A stretch of 64,000 nt of DNA, from positions 62,001 through 126,000 of the forward strand of contig SCMT01000003.1 of the NCBI GenBank assembly GCA_005502915.1, read 5' to 3'. This DNA comes from Lysobacteraceae bacterium 2PB. GTDB lineage: Bacteria; Pseudomonadota; Gammaproteobacteria; Xanthomonadales; Xanthomonadaceae. Made by a program: the position numbers and the translations under genes. This document shows positions 34,357 to 44,197 of the stretch, piece by piece. Position 1 is the first letter of the stretch; the number at the start of each line of letters is the position of its first letter. Below the pieces are notes generated by a model that ran no database searches, was not told the origin of the DNA, and saw only the letters and a program-made list of their open reading frames with translations.

Positions 34357-37317
34357 CTACGCAGCGAGAGCGAGTTCGATTTCGTAAGGCTCCGGAAGAA
34401 GGTCCACGTCGATCAGATAATCGCCGAAACGTTTCACGTGGCTGGTCACGTAGGGACTGAGTGCAGCCACGTCCTCCGGAGTGATCTTCCAACCTGACCG
34501 GATCAGTGCCTTGATGATCCGGCTTTGTTCAACGACGTTATGGAAGATCACGGCATTGGCGACCAGGTCGTTGTACTTGACCGCCTTTTCCTGCTCGACT
34601 GGGTCGTTGTCGGCGATCACCCCTTCTCCACCGAAGAAGAAATACTTCGCGAAGCCGTTGTAGGCCTCTACCTTGTTGGTCGATGCGGTAATCTGCTCGC
34701 GCAGTTCGCGATCGGAGATGTACTGCAGAAGGAACAAGGTGCGAACCGCAGCTCCCAGTGCACGGAAGGCTTGGTACAGGCGGTTCTTGCGGCTGTAGTT
34801 GCCCAATTTGCGCAGCAGCGTCGAGGCCGCGATCTTGCCCGACTTGATCGACAGCACAACCTGCATCAGATCCTTCCAATGGGTCTCGATCAGATCCCAG
34901 TCCACGTCCTCCCGGAATAGAGGATCGATGTGTTCATAGCGGCTGTCCTCCTCGGGTCGGAAGAACCGGTAATCGCGCCAGTTGCGGATGCGCGGCATCA
35001 GCTGGATCCCAAGCAGATGCGACAGCCCGAACACCGGCAGCGATTGGCCTTGGGTATCGGCGTGGACGGTATCGGGTTGGATGTCGGATGTGTTCTTGAG
35101 CAAGCCGTCGATGATGTAAACCGCTTCCCATACGCCGCACGGGATGAAGTGGCTGAACAGCGCGACGTAGGTATCCGACACGTGATGGTAGGCAATGCCA
35201 CCATAGCCGCCGTATCGGATGTGGTAGGACGCCAGCAGGTTCTGGTCGTAAAGGTCGTATTTCGTGCCGTCAGCCGCGGCACGCTTGCCATCGCCCCAGA
35301 ACTTGGGGAGCTGCAGGCCGGCATAGCTGTTGATGATGTCGCGGCAGGCGGCGGCCAGTTTGTTCGCATCCACATGGCGACGATTGACGAACGACAGCAT
35401 GTGCGCGGACGCCGCGCCTCGCAGGTGTCGTGCGGCCTGGGCGGGCCCGAGGTTGCAGCCGTAGGTGAAAGCGGTCAGGACATAGCGTTCGGTCGGCTGA
35501 TCGATCTTGGCGTCGGAGCCCGACAATGGCCCGAAATGACGCGGCCAACGGGTCCAGTGAGCCACGTCGCACAGGATCTCGATGACGCTGCGCTCGCGCA
35601 GGCGGTCGAGAATCGCCGTTTCCAATGCACGGGCGCCGCTGCTCATGTCCTTGGCTTTGTGGCGTTTGAGCACGGGTAGCCCGTCGTCACCGATGATGAC
35701 CTGTCCGTTCTCCAAATAGCCTTGGTCCGTCAGGTCAGCCACCTGAATCAGCTTGGATTGCAGCGTGTTGACGAAGCCAACCGCCGTATCCGGTAAGCCC
35801 ACGTGGCGGCAATAGTCGCCCAGAAGCGGTTCGCACTGCTCCCAGGACAGCAACTGATCTCGGTAGTCCGCGTAGGTTTCCGAACCGCGTACGGCCACGT
35901 CGCCGGATTTCAGCTCGTTGGCCAGCGAGGAGAACACACAAACCTCGAATAGGCGGCGGCGAACGCGCTCCTCACCCTGCTCGGTGCGATGGATGATGGT
36001 CTTTCGCCAGAGATGGGTCGTAAACGCCAGGTCGACAGGCTCGTCGAGCCAGTCGCCGCGGGCACGCTCCTGCGATAGGATCAGCTCGATCGCGTCGATC
36101 AAGGAGCGGTCTTCGGTGGTGGATTGCAGGTCCAGCATGCGCACCATGCGCAGGATGGTTGCCCGATGGCTTTTGTAGAACGGCCACAGCAGCGGTAGAT
36201 GGTTGTCGCCACTGTGCGCGGCGATCGCGTCACAATCGTCCTGCAAGGTCTGCACGCCCCCACGCGTCACGACCAGCCGGCGAATTTCGCGCCCTGCCTC
36301 GGTATCGCCCGGATGACGGTCGAGCACCCGGATTACATCCGACATGGTGGCCACGAGGGCTTCGGTCTTCTCTCGATAGCGCGAACGCAATCGATCCAGT
36401 TGCTCCTTGCCACGGTTATGGATGTTTCCCATTCGCTTGATGAACATCTCGGCAAGATCATCGCGGGTCTGTACGCGGGCGCGATGAATCAGGCACAGGA
36501 GTAAAGCGTGGCGCTTGGCCGGACGGAAATCGCATAACTCGGAGGCATCCAGGGCCCGGGCTTCAGCCGCGAAATGCTTCCGCTTGAGTTCGGGCACGTC
36601 CGCCAGATGTCGCTCATCCCCTACCAGTGCGCCCAGTTGGGCGATGTGATCGATCAACTCCTGGAAGTGTTGCAGCGAAGCTCGCCTGGGCAAGCGTTTG
36701 ATCGTCTGCAGCGGGCTCTTTATCCGAGCGTTGCCCACTACCAGCAAATCATCCAACCGCTGTTTCTCGTCGGCAGTCAGTCGCGCGTCGATGGTCGCAA
36801 AGTACTCGCCGTTGGCCAGAGTGCGAATCCTCCGCGCCAGCCTGTCCAAGGCAGAGAATGCCGGCAATTCGATGCGGTCGCGAACGAGTTGCTCGATCGC
36901 CACGTTGATCAGGTCGGCAGGATTATCCATGACGGCCGCCGCTTCCCGGATCGCCCGCGCAGCCACGTCAAGGCCACCTTCGGAGTAGGCCCGCACCTGG
37001 AGATATTCACGGATGCGCTGGAAGTACCGATACCGCTTGTTCGGGGCGATCTCGGCAGGCTTGAACTGACCTCGAAGCCGCAGGGCATTGCGGACATGGC
37101 GGACGACCGCACCGGGAATTTCCTCCATGTCGGGGAAGTAGCCCAGACGCTGGAAAGATTTCAGCAGCAGGGCCAGTGCAAGACGGTGACCGGGCTGTCG
37201 AGCGTTGGCTGTGATGAATGCCAACTCGTCATCGGTCGGGGTGTAGGCGGCGACCAGCTCGCGGACGACGGGATTGCGTTTGAACTGCGGGTATGCGGTC
37301 CGTTCGATCGACGCCAT
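34357..37317 (-). CDS. tnpA: Tn3-family transposase TnpA
   Basis: The 986-aa protein has full Tn3-transposase length with an N-terminal DUF4158-type DNA-binding part (RTAYPQFKRNPVVRELVAAYTPT) and a C-terminal catalytic part with Asp in FWGDGKRAAADGTKY, Asp in VHADTQGQS and Glu in STNKVEAYNGFAKY, the DDE set. ATG 37317 has GAGG upstream. It lies 15 nt after the tyrosine recombinase and appears to be the third gene of a regulator-recombinase-transposase operon. It is intact and likely active on the 33-bp ends. Confidence 0.92.
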   Translation of the reverse strand: MASIERTAYPQFKRNPVVRELVAAYTPTDDELAFITANARQPGHRLALALLLKSFQRLGYFPDMEEIPGAVVRHVRNALRLRGQFKPAEIAPNKRYRYFQRIREYLQVRAYSEGGLDVAARAIREAAAVMDNPADLINVAIEQLVRDRIELPAFSALDRLARRIRTLANGEYFATIDARLTADEKQRLDDLLVVGNARIKSPLQTIKRLPRRASLQHFQELIDHIAQLGALVGDERHLADVPELKRKHFAAEARALDASELCDFRPAKRHALLLCLIHRARVQTRDDLAEMFIKRMGNIHNRGKEQLDRLRSRYREKTEALVATMSDVIRVLDRHPGDTEAGREIRRLVVTRGGVQTLQDDCDAIAAHSGDNHLPLLWPFYKSHRATILRMVRMLDLQSTTEDRSLIDAIELILSQERARGDWLDEPVDLAFTTHLWRKTIIHRTEQGEERVRRRLFEVCVFSSLANELKSGDVAVRGSETYADYRDQLLSWEQCEPLLGDYCRHVGLPDTAVGFVNTLQSKLIQVADLTDQGYLENGQVIIGDDGLPVLKRHKAKDMSSGARALETAILDRLRERSVIEILCDVAHWTRWPRHFGPLSGSDAKIDQPTERYVLTAFTYGCNLGPAQAARHLRGAASAHMLSFVNRRHVDANKLAAACRDIINSYAGLQLPKFWGDGKRAAADGTKYDLYDQNLLASYHIRYGGYGGIAYHHVSDTYVALFSHFIPCGVWEAVYIIDGLLKNTSDIQPDTVHADTQGQSLPVFGLSHLLGIQLMPRIRNWRDYRFFRPEEDSRYEHIDPLFREDVDWDLIETHWKDLMQVVLSIKSGKIAASTLLRKLGNYSRKNRLYQAFRALGAAVRTLFLLQYISDRELREQITASTNKVEAYNGFAKYFFFGGEGVIADNDPVEQEKAVKYNDLVANAVIFHNVVEQSRIIKALIRSGWKITPEDVAALSPYVTSHVKRFGDYLIDVDLLPEPYEIELALAA

Positions 37318-37332
37318 CGAGGCCTCATTCGG

Positions 37333-38286
37333 TCAAGGGGTGGGTAATGCCGGTGGTGGAAGGCTTGCCTCGATGCGGCGTCGTGCGAATGGATCACGGC
37401 CGTCGAGATAGCGCATGGCCGAATGCACGTCGCGCCATCCGACGTATTCCATCAATGCCTTCACGTCCCAACCGTTCGTATTGGCCCAGCCGGCGAAACC
37501 ACGGCGCAGCGAGTGACTGCTGTAGTCCTCGGCATCAGGAAGCCCTGCCGCGCCGAGCAGGCGACGCAGCAACGGAATCAGGCTGTTCGGGTGCAGCGGC
37601 GTCTCGCTCACGCCTCCCCAGCGATCGATGCCGCGAAACAGCGGTCCCTGAGTCAGGCCGGCAGCGATCGTCCAATCCGCGATCGCGGTGACAGGGCACA
37701 GGCGCGACAGGGCCGGCACGTTGTAGGTGGTGCCCAAGGCCTGACGGTCTGCCTTGCTGCGCGGCAGGAAACAGGTCATCCCTTCGCCCGGGACCAGACG
37801 CAAGTGTTCGACTTGCACCCGGATCAGTTCGTCGCCCCGGAAACCGCGCCAGAAGCCGAGCAGGATCAGCGATCGGTCGCGACGATGCCGCAGTGCGTCC
37901 GCACGATCTCCACGCTCGCCGGCTGCCGCGATCGCGGCGCCGAGCCAACTGTCCACCTGCGTGAGCTGTGTCAACTGCAGCGGCTCGGCCTGCTTTTCCA
38001 CAGAGGGGTGTATCGTCTGGATGCCCTTGAGCGTCTTGCGTACCAGCGGCGCCCGAGTCGGATCGACGAACCCGTGCTCGCGATGCCAGTGCGCCAGCGC
38101 GGCAAGGCGCTGGCGGAGCGTGTTGTTCGCGAGTTGCGTCGCGTGATCTGCCAGGTAGCGGGCTACGCTGTCCGGTGTGGCTGGCAGATGGCCACCCCAT
38201 TCGATCTCGAAATGCCGCAGTGCAGAGGCGTAACTGCGCCGCGTATTCTCGCGCTCGGCGGCCTCCAGATATCGTTCCAGCGTCAC
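37333..38286 (-). CDS. Tyrosine recombinase of the transposon (resolvase role)
   Basis: The 317-aa protein has the tyrosine recombinase residues Arg150 (GFRGDEL), Lys178, H258-x-x-R261 (HSLRRGF), Trp284 in the second His position (a known variant) and Tyr293 (MRYLDG). It starts with GTG at 38286, overlapping the TGA of the PbrR-type regulator (GTGA). In Tn3-family elements lacking serine resolvase, such recombinases resolve cointegrates, as TnpI does. The recombination site was not located. Confidence 0.85.
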   Translation of the reverse strand: MTLERYLEAAERENTRRSYASALRHFEIEWGGHLPATPDSVARYLADHATQLANNTLRQRLAALAHWHREHGFVDPTRAPLVRKTLKGIQTIHPSVEKQAEPLQLTQLTQVDSWLGAAIAAAGERGDRADALRHRRDRSLILLGFWRGFRGDELIRVQVEHLRLVPGEGMTCFLPRSKADRQALGTTYNVPALSRLCPVTAIADWTIAAGLTQGPLFRGIDRWGGVSETPLHPNSLIPLLRRLLGAAGLPDAEDYSSHSLRRGFAGWANTNGWDVKALMEYVGWRDVHSAMRYLDGRDPFARRRIEASLPPPALPTP

Positions 38287-38699
38287 GCGTCGCACTCCGG
38301 GTGCGCGCAGCCCGTGTGCCGCAGTGCGCCCAGGATGGTACAGGTCCCGCGCTCGTCGCCCGCGCACTGGGCGATCACCTGTTCCAGCTCGCTTGCCATG
38401 CGGGACAGCGCCTGGATCCGTTGATGGATGTCGGTCAGGTGAGTACGGGCCAGCTTATCGACTTCGCCGCACGACAGTTTCGGATCGTCGTTCAGGCGCA
38501 GCAGGCTGCGGATCTCCTCCAGACTGAAACCCAATTCGCGCCCACGGCTGATGAAGCGCAGCCGATCGATGTCGGCCGGCGCGTAGGCGCGGTAACCACT
38601 CCCGGTCCGCGCCGGGGATGGCATCAGTCCCACTCGCTCGTAATAGCGGATGGTCTCCAGATGGCAGCCACTGGCTGCGGCAGCATCACTGATTTTCAT
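38283..38699 (-). CDS. pbrR: MerR-family metal regulator, PbrR/CadR/ZntR type
   Basis: The 138-aa protein has a MerR helix-turn-helix (KISDAAAASGCHLETIRYYE), a dimer helix and metal-type cysteines: Cys12, Cys in LSCGEVDKL, the CAGDERGTC pair (C-x7-C, as in Cd/Pb/Zn sensors) and a C-terminal Cys/His tail (GCAHPEC). It is divergent from the FTR1 permease gene with a 19-bp-spaced promoter between them. Its stop overlaps the recombinase start, so it heads an operon with the transposition genes. Pb, Cd or Zn is the likely inducer; which one cannot be decided. Confidence 0.8.
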   Translation of the reverse strand: MKISDAAAASGCHLETIRYYERVGLMPSPARTGSGYRAYAPADIDRLRFISRGRELGFSLEEIRSLLRLNDDPKLSCGEVDKLARTHLTDIHQRIQALSRMASELEQVIAQCAGDERGTCTILGALRHTGCAHPECDA

Positions 38700-38710
38700 T
38701 CGAACTTCGC

Positions 38711-38741
38711 TTGACCCTGTAGTCACTACGGACTTTACGCT
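38711..38741 (+). promoter_or_regulatory. MerR-family promoter of the pbrT-like operon
   Basis: TTGACC (38711-38716) and TACGCT (38736-38741) have a 19-bp spacer with the dyad GTAGT-C-ACTAC (38719-38729), the arrangement of PbrR/CadR targets. It lies between the divergent regulator and permease genes. Confidence 0.75.
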
Positions 38742-38789
38742 TGGGACGTTTCCGCTGCCACCCAGCGCGTCGAATTGCGATGCCGACCC

Positions 38790-40742
38790 ATGTCCCCGTC
38801 GATTGCCCTGATCAGGTCCAGCGTCTTCGCCCTTCTCATGATGGGGGCCGCATGGCTGCCGGTTCGTGCCGAACAACCCGTGGCAAACCCACGCCAGACC
38901 TGGCAGATGCTCGACTACATCGCGGTGGATTACGCCGGCGCCGTTGAGGGCGGTCGTATCGTGTCTGCTGGCGAGTACGCCGAGATGCAGGAGTTCGCGA
39001 GTGCGGTCCGCTCGCAGCTGGCGAGCCTGCCGGCGTCACCGAAACGGCCGGCCCTGCTGACCCAGGCCGACCAGCTGGTCGTAGCCGTGACCGCCAAGGC
39101 CGAGTCCCAGCACGTGGCGACACTCGCCCGCAGGCTGGCCGACGACCTGCTGGCCGGCTACCCCATCGGGGCGGTACCGGCCGCGCCGCCCGAACCGGGA
39201 CGTGTGACGGCGCTCTACGCCCAGCAATGCGCGGCGTGCCACGGTTCGGCTGGACGCGGCGATGGGCCGGCTGCCGCCGGGCTGGATCCTCCACCGATCG
39301 CCTTCACGGACGCCGGGCGTGCCGCCCAGCGCACGCCCTTGGCGCTGTACGAAGTGATTTCCCAAGGTGTACCGGGCACCGGCATGGCCAGCTTTGCCGG
39401 ATTGTCGGAGGAGGACCGCTGGGCGCTGGCGTTCTACGTGGGCAACCTGGCGTACTCGCCGCAGGCCCGTGAGGAAGGCGAAGCGTTGTGGCGGGAGAAC
39501 GCCGACGCGCATGGCCGCATCCCCACGCTGGAAGCATTGACCCGGACCCGCGAAGCCGACCTCGCGACGACGCTGTCGCCCGAGCAGGCCCACGCCATCG
39601 TCGCCTACCTGCGTGACCGTCCGCAGGCCGTCAACGAGCCCGTGGCCGGCACCGGTCCGCTGGCATTGGCACGGCAACGATTGGCGGACAGCCAGCGTGC
39701 CTACGCCGCCGGCGATACCGCCCAAGCCACGACATTGGCGTTGTCGGCCTACCTGGACGGCGTGGAGCCGGTCGAGCCGACGCTGGCCACACGCGACGCG
39801 GCGCTGATGCGCGAGATCGAAACCGCCATGGCCCACTACCGCACCCAACTGGGCCGGCGTGCAGACCCGAGCGATGTCGCCACGCAGGCGGCACGGATCA
39901 ACGCGCTGTTCGATCGCGCCGAGGCGGTCCTGCAGGACTCGCACACGGATAGGACGACGGCGTTTCTGGGCAGCTTCACCATCCTGGTCCGCGAGGGCCT
40001 GGAAGCGTTGCTGATCGTGATCGGCATGATCGCGTTCTTGCGCAAGGCGGAGCGCCGCGAGGTGCTCCCCTATGTGCATGCCGGCTGGATCGGTGCCTTG
40101 TTGGCCGGTGCGGCGACGTGGGCGGCGGCGACCTATCTGGTCGACATCAGCGGTGCCAATCGCGAAGTGACGGAAGGCGTATCGGCGCTGTTCGCCGCCG
40201 CGGTCCTCCTGAGCGTGGGCATCTGGATGCACCAGAAGAGCCTGGCCGGCCGCTGGCAGCAGTACCTGCACGCGAAGCTGTCGGCGGCGCTGTCGCGACG
40301 CTCGGCGATCTTCCTGTTCGTGCTCGCCTTCGTCGCCGTCTACCGCGAGGTGTTCGAGACGATCCTCTTCTACATCGCGATGTGGAGCGAGGACGCCTCC
40401 GGCGCCATCATTGCGGGCCTGGTCGCTGGCGGTGTCGTTCTGACCGTGGTGGCGTACTGGATGCTGCGCATGAGCAGGCGCCTGCCGATCGGCAGATTCT
40501 TCTCGATCAGTTCGATCCTGATCGCAGCCCTCGCCGTCGTTCTGGTCGGCAAGGGTGTGGCCGCGCTCCAGGAGGCCGGGTGGATAGCCCAAGCCTGGGT
40601 GCAGGTGCCGCGTATCGACTGGTTGGGCGTGTACCCGTCCTGGCAATCGTTACTGGCCCAGCTGACCGTTCTGGCGGTCGCAGTGGTCGGATTCGTCGTC
40701 AATGCTCGCGCCGCGCCGGCACGGGCACAAACATCCAAGTGA
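38790..40742 (+). CDS. FTR1-type metal permease with cytochrome c domain (PbrT-like)
   Basis: The 650-aa protein has a signal peptide, a cytochrome c domain with one haem site CAACH (about 150), and a C-terminal FTR1 permease with about seven membrane segments and two REXXE-type motifs (REGLEALL and REVFETILF), which bind the metal in this family. This fusion is typical for PbrT-like proteins of lead operons and for bacterial FTR1 iron uptake. ATG 38790 is preferred to 38775. The regulator next to it points to Pb(II)/Cd(II), not iron. The CDF gene follows after 13 nt. Confidence 0.82.
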   Translation: MSPSIALIRSSVFALLMMGAAWLPVRAEQPVANPRQTWQMLDYIAVDYAGAVEGGRIVSAGEYAEMQEFASAVRSQLASLPASPKRPALLTQADQLVVAVTAKAESQHVATLARRLADDLLAGYPIGAVPAAPPEPGRVTALYAQQCAACHGSAGRGDGPAAAGLDPPPIAFTDAGRAAQRTPLALYEVISQGVPGTGMASFAGLSEEDRWALAFYVGNLAYSPQAREEGEALWRENADAHGRIPTLEALTRTREADLATTLSPEQAHAIVAYLRDRPQAVNEPVAGTGPLALARQRLADSQRAYAAGDTAQATTLALSAYLDGVEPVEPTLATRDAALMREIETAMAHYRTQLGRRADPSDVATQAARINALFDRAEAVLQDSHTDRTTAFLGSFTILVREGLEALLIVIGMIAFLRKAERREVLPYVHAGWIGALLAGAATWAAATYLVDISGANREVTEGVSALFAAAVLLSVGIWMHQKSLAGRWQQYLHAKLSAALSRRSAIFLFVLAFVAVYREVFETILFYIAMWSEDASGAIIAGLVAGGVVLTVVAYWMLRMSRRLPIGRFFSISSILIAALAVVLVGKGVAALQEAGWIAQAWVQVPRIDWLGVYPSWQSLLAQLTVLAVAVVGFVVNARAAPARAQTSK

Positions 40743-40755
40743 GCGGAGATATCCC

Positions 40756-41373
40756 ATGAGCGACTGCGGTTGCCACCACGAAGCGAAGAATGCCCATGAA
40801 CGCCGCGTGCTGGTGATCGCGCTGGCGCTCAACGCCGCGATGGCCGTCATTGGCGGCATCGGCGGCTGGATCGCACAGTCCACCGGCTTGCTGGCCGATG
40901 CACTGGACATGCTGGCCGACGCGACGGCCTATGCGATCGGATTGATCGCCATCGGACGGACGGCCCGTTTCAAGGCCAATGCGGCGTGGCTCAGCGGCAG
41001 CGTGCTGCTGGTGCTCGGCCTTGGCATCCTGGTGGAAGTGGGTCGCCGAATCGTCTATGGCGCCGAGCCACTGAGTGGCTGGATGATCGGAATCTCGCTG
41101 CTCTCGCTGGTGGTCAACCTGACCGTGTTGCGCATGCTCTCGAAGCTGAAATCGGGGGAGGTCCACCTGCGGGCCACCTGGCTGTTCACCCGGGCGGACG
41201 TGGTGGCCAACATCGGCGTGATCCTGGCCGGCTTCTTCGTGTGGTGGCTGGCCAAGCCGTATCCGGATTTCGTGATCGGCACCCTGATCGGTCTGTACGT
41301 GATCAAGGAAGCCGTCGAGATCCTGCGAGATGCGCGCCGGGCCCGTGCCGAATCGAGCTCGGCCGCCGCATGA
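40756..41373 (+). CDS. Cation diffusion facilitator (CzcD-like), short form
   Basis: The 205-aa protein begins with a Cys/His patch (MSDCGCHHEAKNAHERR) and has about six membrane segments. LADALDMLADATAY and RADVVANIGVIL carry the Asp/His-type transport residues of CDF proteins. It ends after the last helix and lacks the usual cytoplasmic C-terminal domain of about 80 residues. It is coupled to the FTR1 gene and would export divalent metal ions from the cytoplasm. Confidence 0.8.
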   Translation: MSDCGCHHEAKNAHERRVLVIALALNAAMAVIGGIGGWIAQSTGLLADALDMLADATAYAIGLIAIGRTARFKANAAWLSGSVLLVLGLGILVEVGRRIVYGAEPLSGWMIGISLLSLVVNLTVLRMLSKLKSGEVHLRATWLFTRADVVANIGVILAGFFVWWLAKPYPDFVIGTLIGLYVIKEAVEILRDARRARAESSSAAA

Positions 41374-41530
41374 GTGGCCTGGACGCCCTGAGGAGTCCAC
41401 AGCCGACGCCAATGCCCGCACCTGGTTCCAGATGATTTTTTCAGGTTGTGCGGATTTCCGCCGTGGTCTCACTGCGCAGGCAATTTGGGACTGGACGCTT
41501 TCAGCGGATGCCTAAACGGAATGGTCCCGA

Positions 41531-44080
41531 TCAGGACGCCTCCTTGTAGGCAAGCAGCCTCAGCGCATTCACCACCACGAGCAAGGTGGAGCCTTCGTGG
41601 ATAGCCACGGCAGGACCGATGCCCAAACCGAAGATCGTGGCAGGCACCAGAAAGGCGACGATGCCCATGCTGACGAACACATTCTGACGAATCACCCAGC
41701 GCGTATGCCGGCTGAGCCCGACCGCGAACGGCAGGTGCCGCAGATCATCGGCCATCAGCGCCACATCGGCCGTCTCCAGCGCGACGTCGGAGCCGGCCGC
41801 GCCCATGGCGATGCCCACCGTCGCATTGGCCATCGCCGGTGCGTCGTTGACCCCATCACCGACCATCGCGACCTTGTCCTGGGTGCGCAGCTTGCGGATG
41901 GACTCGACCTTGTCGTCGGGCATCAAGTCGCCCCAGGCTTCATCGAGTCCCACTTCCTTTGCGATGGCCTCGGCGACGCGCTGGTGGTCACCGGAGATCA
42001 TGATCATCCGGGTGATGCCGAGCCGTCGCAGTTCAGCCAGCGCCTCCTTCGCGCCCTCCCGCGCGGTGTCGAGAAGGCCGATGGCGCCCAGATCGCGAAC
42101 GCCCTTGCGCACCACCATCGTCGTGCGCCCGGCTTCCCGCAGTCTGGCGATGGCTGCGGCAGCCGATTCACCCAGCGGGGCGATGCCGTCGACGCCGAAC
42201 ATTTCCGCCTTGCCGATCCACACCGTCTCGCCATCCAGTTGCGCTTGCACGCCCCGGCCGATCAGGTTGTCCAGATCGCTGGCCGTGCCGACGGCCACAT
42301 TCCCCAATCGTTCGCGCCCGTCGCGCGTGATCGCTGCCGCCAGAGGATGATCGCTGAGCGATTCGACGGCGACGGCGACCCGGAGCAAGTCTTCTTCGGA
42401 GGCACCATCAACCGGCACCACGTCTGTGATCCGTGGACGTCCTTCGGTCAGGGTGCCGGTCTTGTCGAAGGCCATCGCGTTGAGCGATCCCAGCTCTTCC
42501 AGCGGCGCACCGCCCTTGATCAGTACACCCGAGCGCGCCGCGCGTGCGATACCCGACAGCACCGCACTGGGCGTGGCGATGGCCAGCGCGCAGGGGCTGG
42601 CAGCGACCAGCACCGCCATCGCACGGTAGAAACTGTCGCGGAAAGGTTCATCCACCACCACCCAGGCGAACAGCAAGAGGAACGCCAGCACCAACACGGC
42701 CGGCACGAAAATGCGCTCGAATCGATCGGTGAAACGCTGGGTCGGCGATTTTCGGGTCTCGGCCTCGCTGACCATTTTCACGACGCGAGCCAAGGCCGAA
42801 TCACTGGACTTTCGCGTGACCTCCACTTCGATGGCGCCGCTGCCGTTGATGGTGCCGGCGAATACGCGCGATGCCGCATCGACGGCATCGGGGCGTTCGC
42901 GCGAGGCTGCGACATCGGCCACGGGGCGCTTGTCGACCGGGATGCTTTCACCGGTCACCGGTGCCTGGTTGACGCTGGATGTGCCTTGCACGACGAAACC
43001 GTCGGCCGGCAGGCGTTCGTTCGGTTTGACCAGGACGATGTCGCCCACCAGCAATGCGTCGACCGGAATGTCCTGCACGCTGCCATCGCGCCTGACGGTC
43101 GCCGTGTCGGGCGCAAGTTCCGCAAGTGCTTCGATGGCGCGCTTTGCACGGCCCATCGCATAGTGCTCAAGCGCGTGCCCGAGACTGAAGAGAAACAGCA
43201 ACAACGCGCCCTCGGCCCACGACCCGAGCGCCGCGGCGCCTGCGGCGGCCACCAGCATGAGCGTGTCGATCTCGAAGCGCTTGAGTCGCAGATTGTCGTA
43301 AGCCTCCCGAACCGTGTAGAAGCCGCCAAACACGTAGGCCAGGATGTACAACGCTGTAGGCAACCAGGATGGCGCAGGCGAAACGAACTTTCCGACCAGG
43401 AAGCCGGCCAGCAGCAGCGCGCCGCAAGCCAAGGCGAAGATCAGTTCGGTGTTCGGGCCGAGCAGACCGCCGTGTGCATGGGAATGATCGCCGTCCTTGC
43501 CGTGCGAGTGTCCATCGCCTTTGCCATGGCTGTGGCTGTGACCATTGCCTTCGGCATGCGTGTGCCCATCCCCTTCCATGTGATTGTGGGCTTCATCGCG
43601 GTGACCGTGAGCCGCCCCCTCGCTGTTGCGGGGCGCATTGGGCGTCACTTGCATTCCGGCCAGAACCGAAAGGATCTGATCCTCGCTCAACTTCTGGCGA
43701 TCGTATTCGACGTGGACTGCGCCCGCCGCGCTGGCTTCTGCTTCCAGTATCCCCGCGGTCAGCTTCAAGTGGTCAGCCACGGTTCGAGCTCGGCGCTCGT
43801 GGGTGATGCCGTCCACCATCCAGAAGGCGTGGCCATAACGTTGGCTGATCACGGCGCCGGCGCTCTCCACCGCCTCCCTGATGCGAGCCAAGGGAACAAC
43901 ATCGGCGTCGTAATGGATGCACAACTGCGCTGGGGTGCCATCTGTTCCCGCCCGCAGATGCACCTTCTCGATGCCATTCCTTCCCTCCAATTCGTTGACC
44001 AGGCGGCTGACGCACGCATCGGCTTCGTGCGGCAGGTCGGGCAGCAGAATCTGCAGGTCGATACGAAGCTTCTCGGTCAT
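41531..44080 (-). CDS. P1B-4-type heavy-metal ATPase (CzcP/ZntA-like)
   Basis: The 849-aa protein has two degenerate heavy-metal-associated-like domains lacking CxxC, a His-rich stretch (about 157-205, repeats of GHSHG type), and a P1B ATPase core: TGES, the membrane motif SPCALAIATP in place of CPC, phosphorylation DKTGTLTEG, GDGVNDAPA, and a final-helix motif HEGST. SPC with HEGST marks the P1B-4 group exporting Co, Zn, Cd or Ni. It is encoded 117 nt after the CDF gene in the czc direction and is probably part of the same resistance block. Confidence 0.85.
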   Translation of the reverse strand: MTEKLRIDLQILLPDLPHEADACVSRLVNELEGRNGIEKVHLRAGTDGTPAQLCIHYDADVVPLARIREAVESAGAVISQRYGHAFWMVDGITHERRARTVADHLKLTAGILEAEASAAGAVHVEYDRQKLSEDQILSVLAGMQVTPNAPRNSEGAAHGHRDEAHNHMEGDGHTHAEGNGHSHSHGKGDGHSHGKDGDHSHAHGGLLGPNTELIFALACGALLLAGFLVGKFVSPAPSWLPTALYILAYVFGGFYTVREAYDNLRLKRFEIDTLMLVAAAGAAALGSWAEGALLLFLFSLGHALEHYAMGRAKRAIEALAELAPDTATVRRDGSVQDIPVDALLVGDIVLVKPNERLPADGFVVQGTSSVNQAPVTGESIPVDKRPVADVAASRERPDAVDAASRVFAGTINGSGAIEVEVTRKSSDSALARVVKMVSEAETRKSPTQRFTDRFERIFVPAVLVLAFLLLFAWVVVDEPFRDSFYRAMAVLVAASPCALAIATPSAVLSGIARAARSGVLIKGGAPLEELGSLNAMAFDKTGTLTEGRPRITDVVPVDGASEEDLLRVAVAVESLSDHPLAAAITRDGRERLGNVAVGTASDLDNLIGRGVQAQLDGETVWIGKAEMFGVDGIAPLGESAAAAIARLREAGRTTMVVRKGVRDLGAIGLLDTAREGAKEALAELRRLGITRMIMISGDHQRVAEAIAKEVGLDEAWGDLMPDDKVESIRKLRTQDKVAMVGDGVNDAPAMANATVGIAMGAAGSDVALETADVALMADDLRHLPFAVGLSRHTRWVIRQNVFVSMGIVAFLVPATIFGLGIGPAVAIHEGSTLLVVVNALRLLAYKEAS

Positions 44081-44197
44081 TGCCGTTCTCCTTCGACGCC
44101 AGGGTCGAGGCCCGGGACATCAGTGAAAAATCGAACCCGCTCGACAGGCGAACACCTGCTTTCGCGGACATGGTCCAACCGGCGGCGGCACCGCGCA

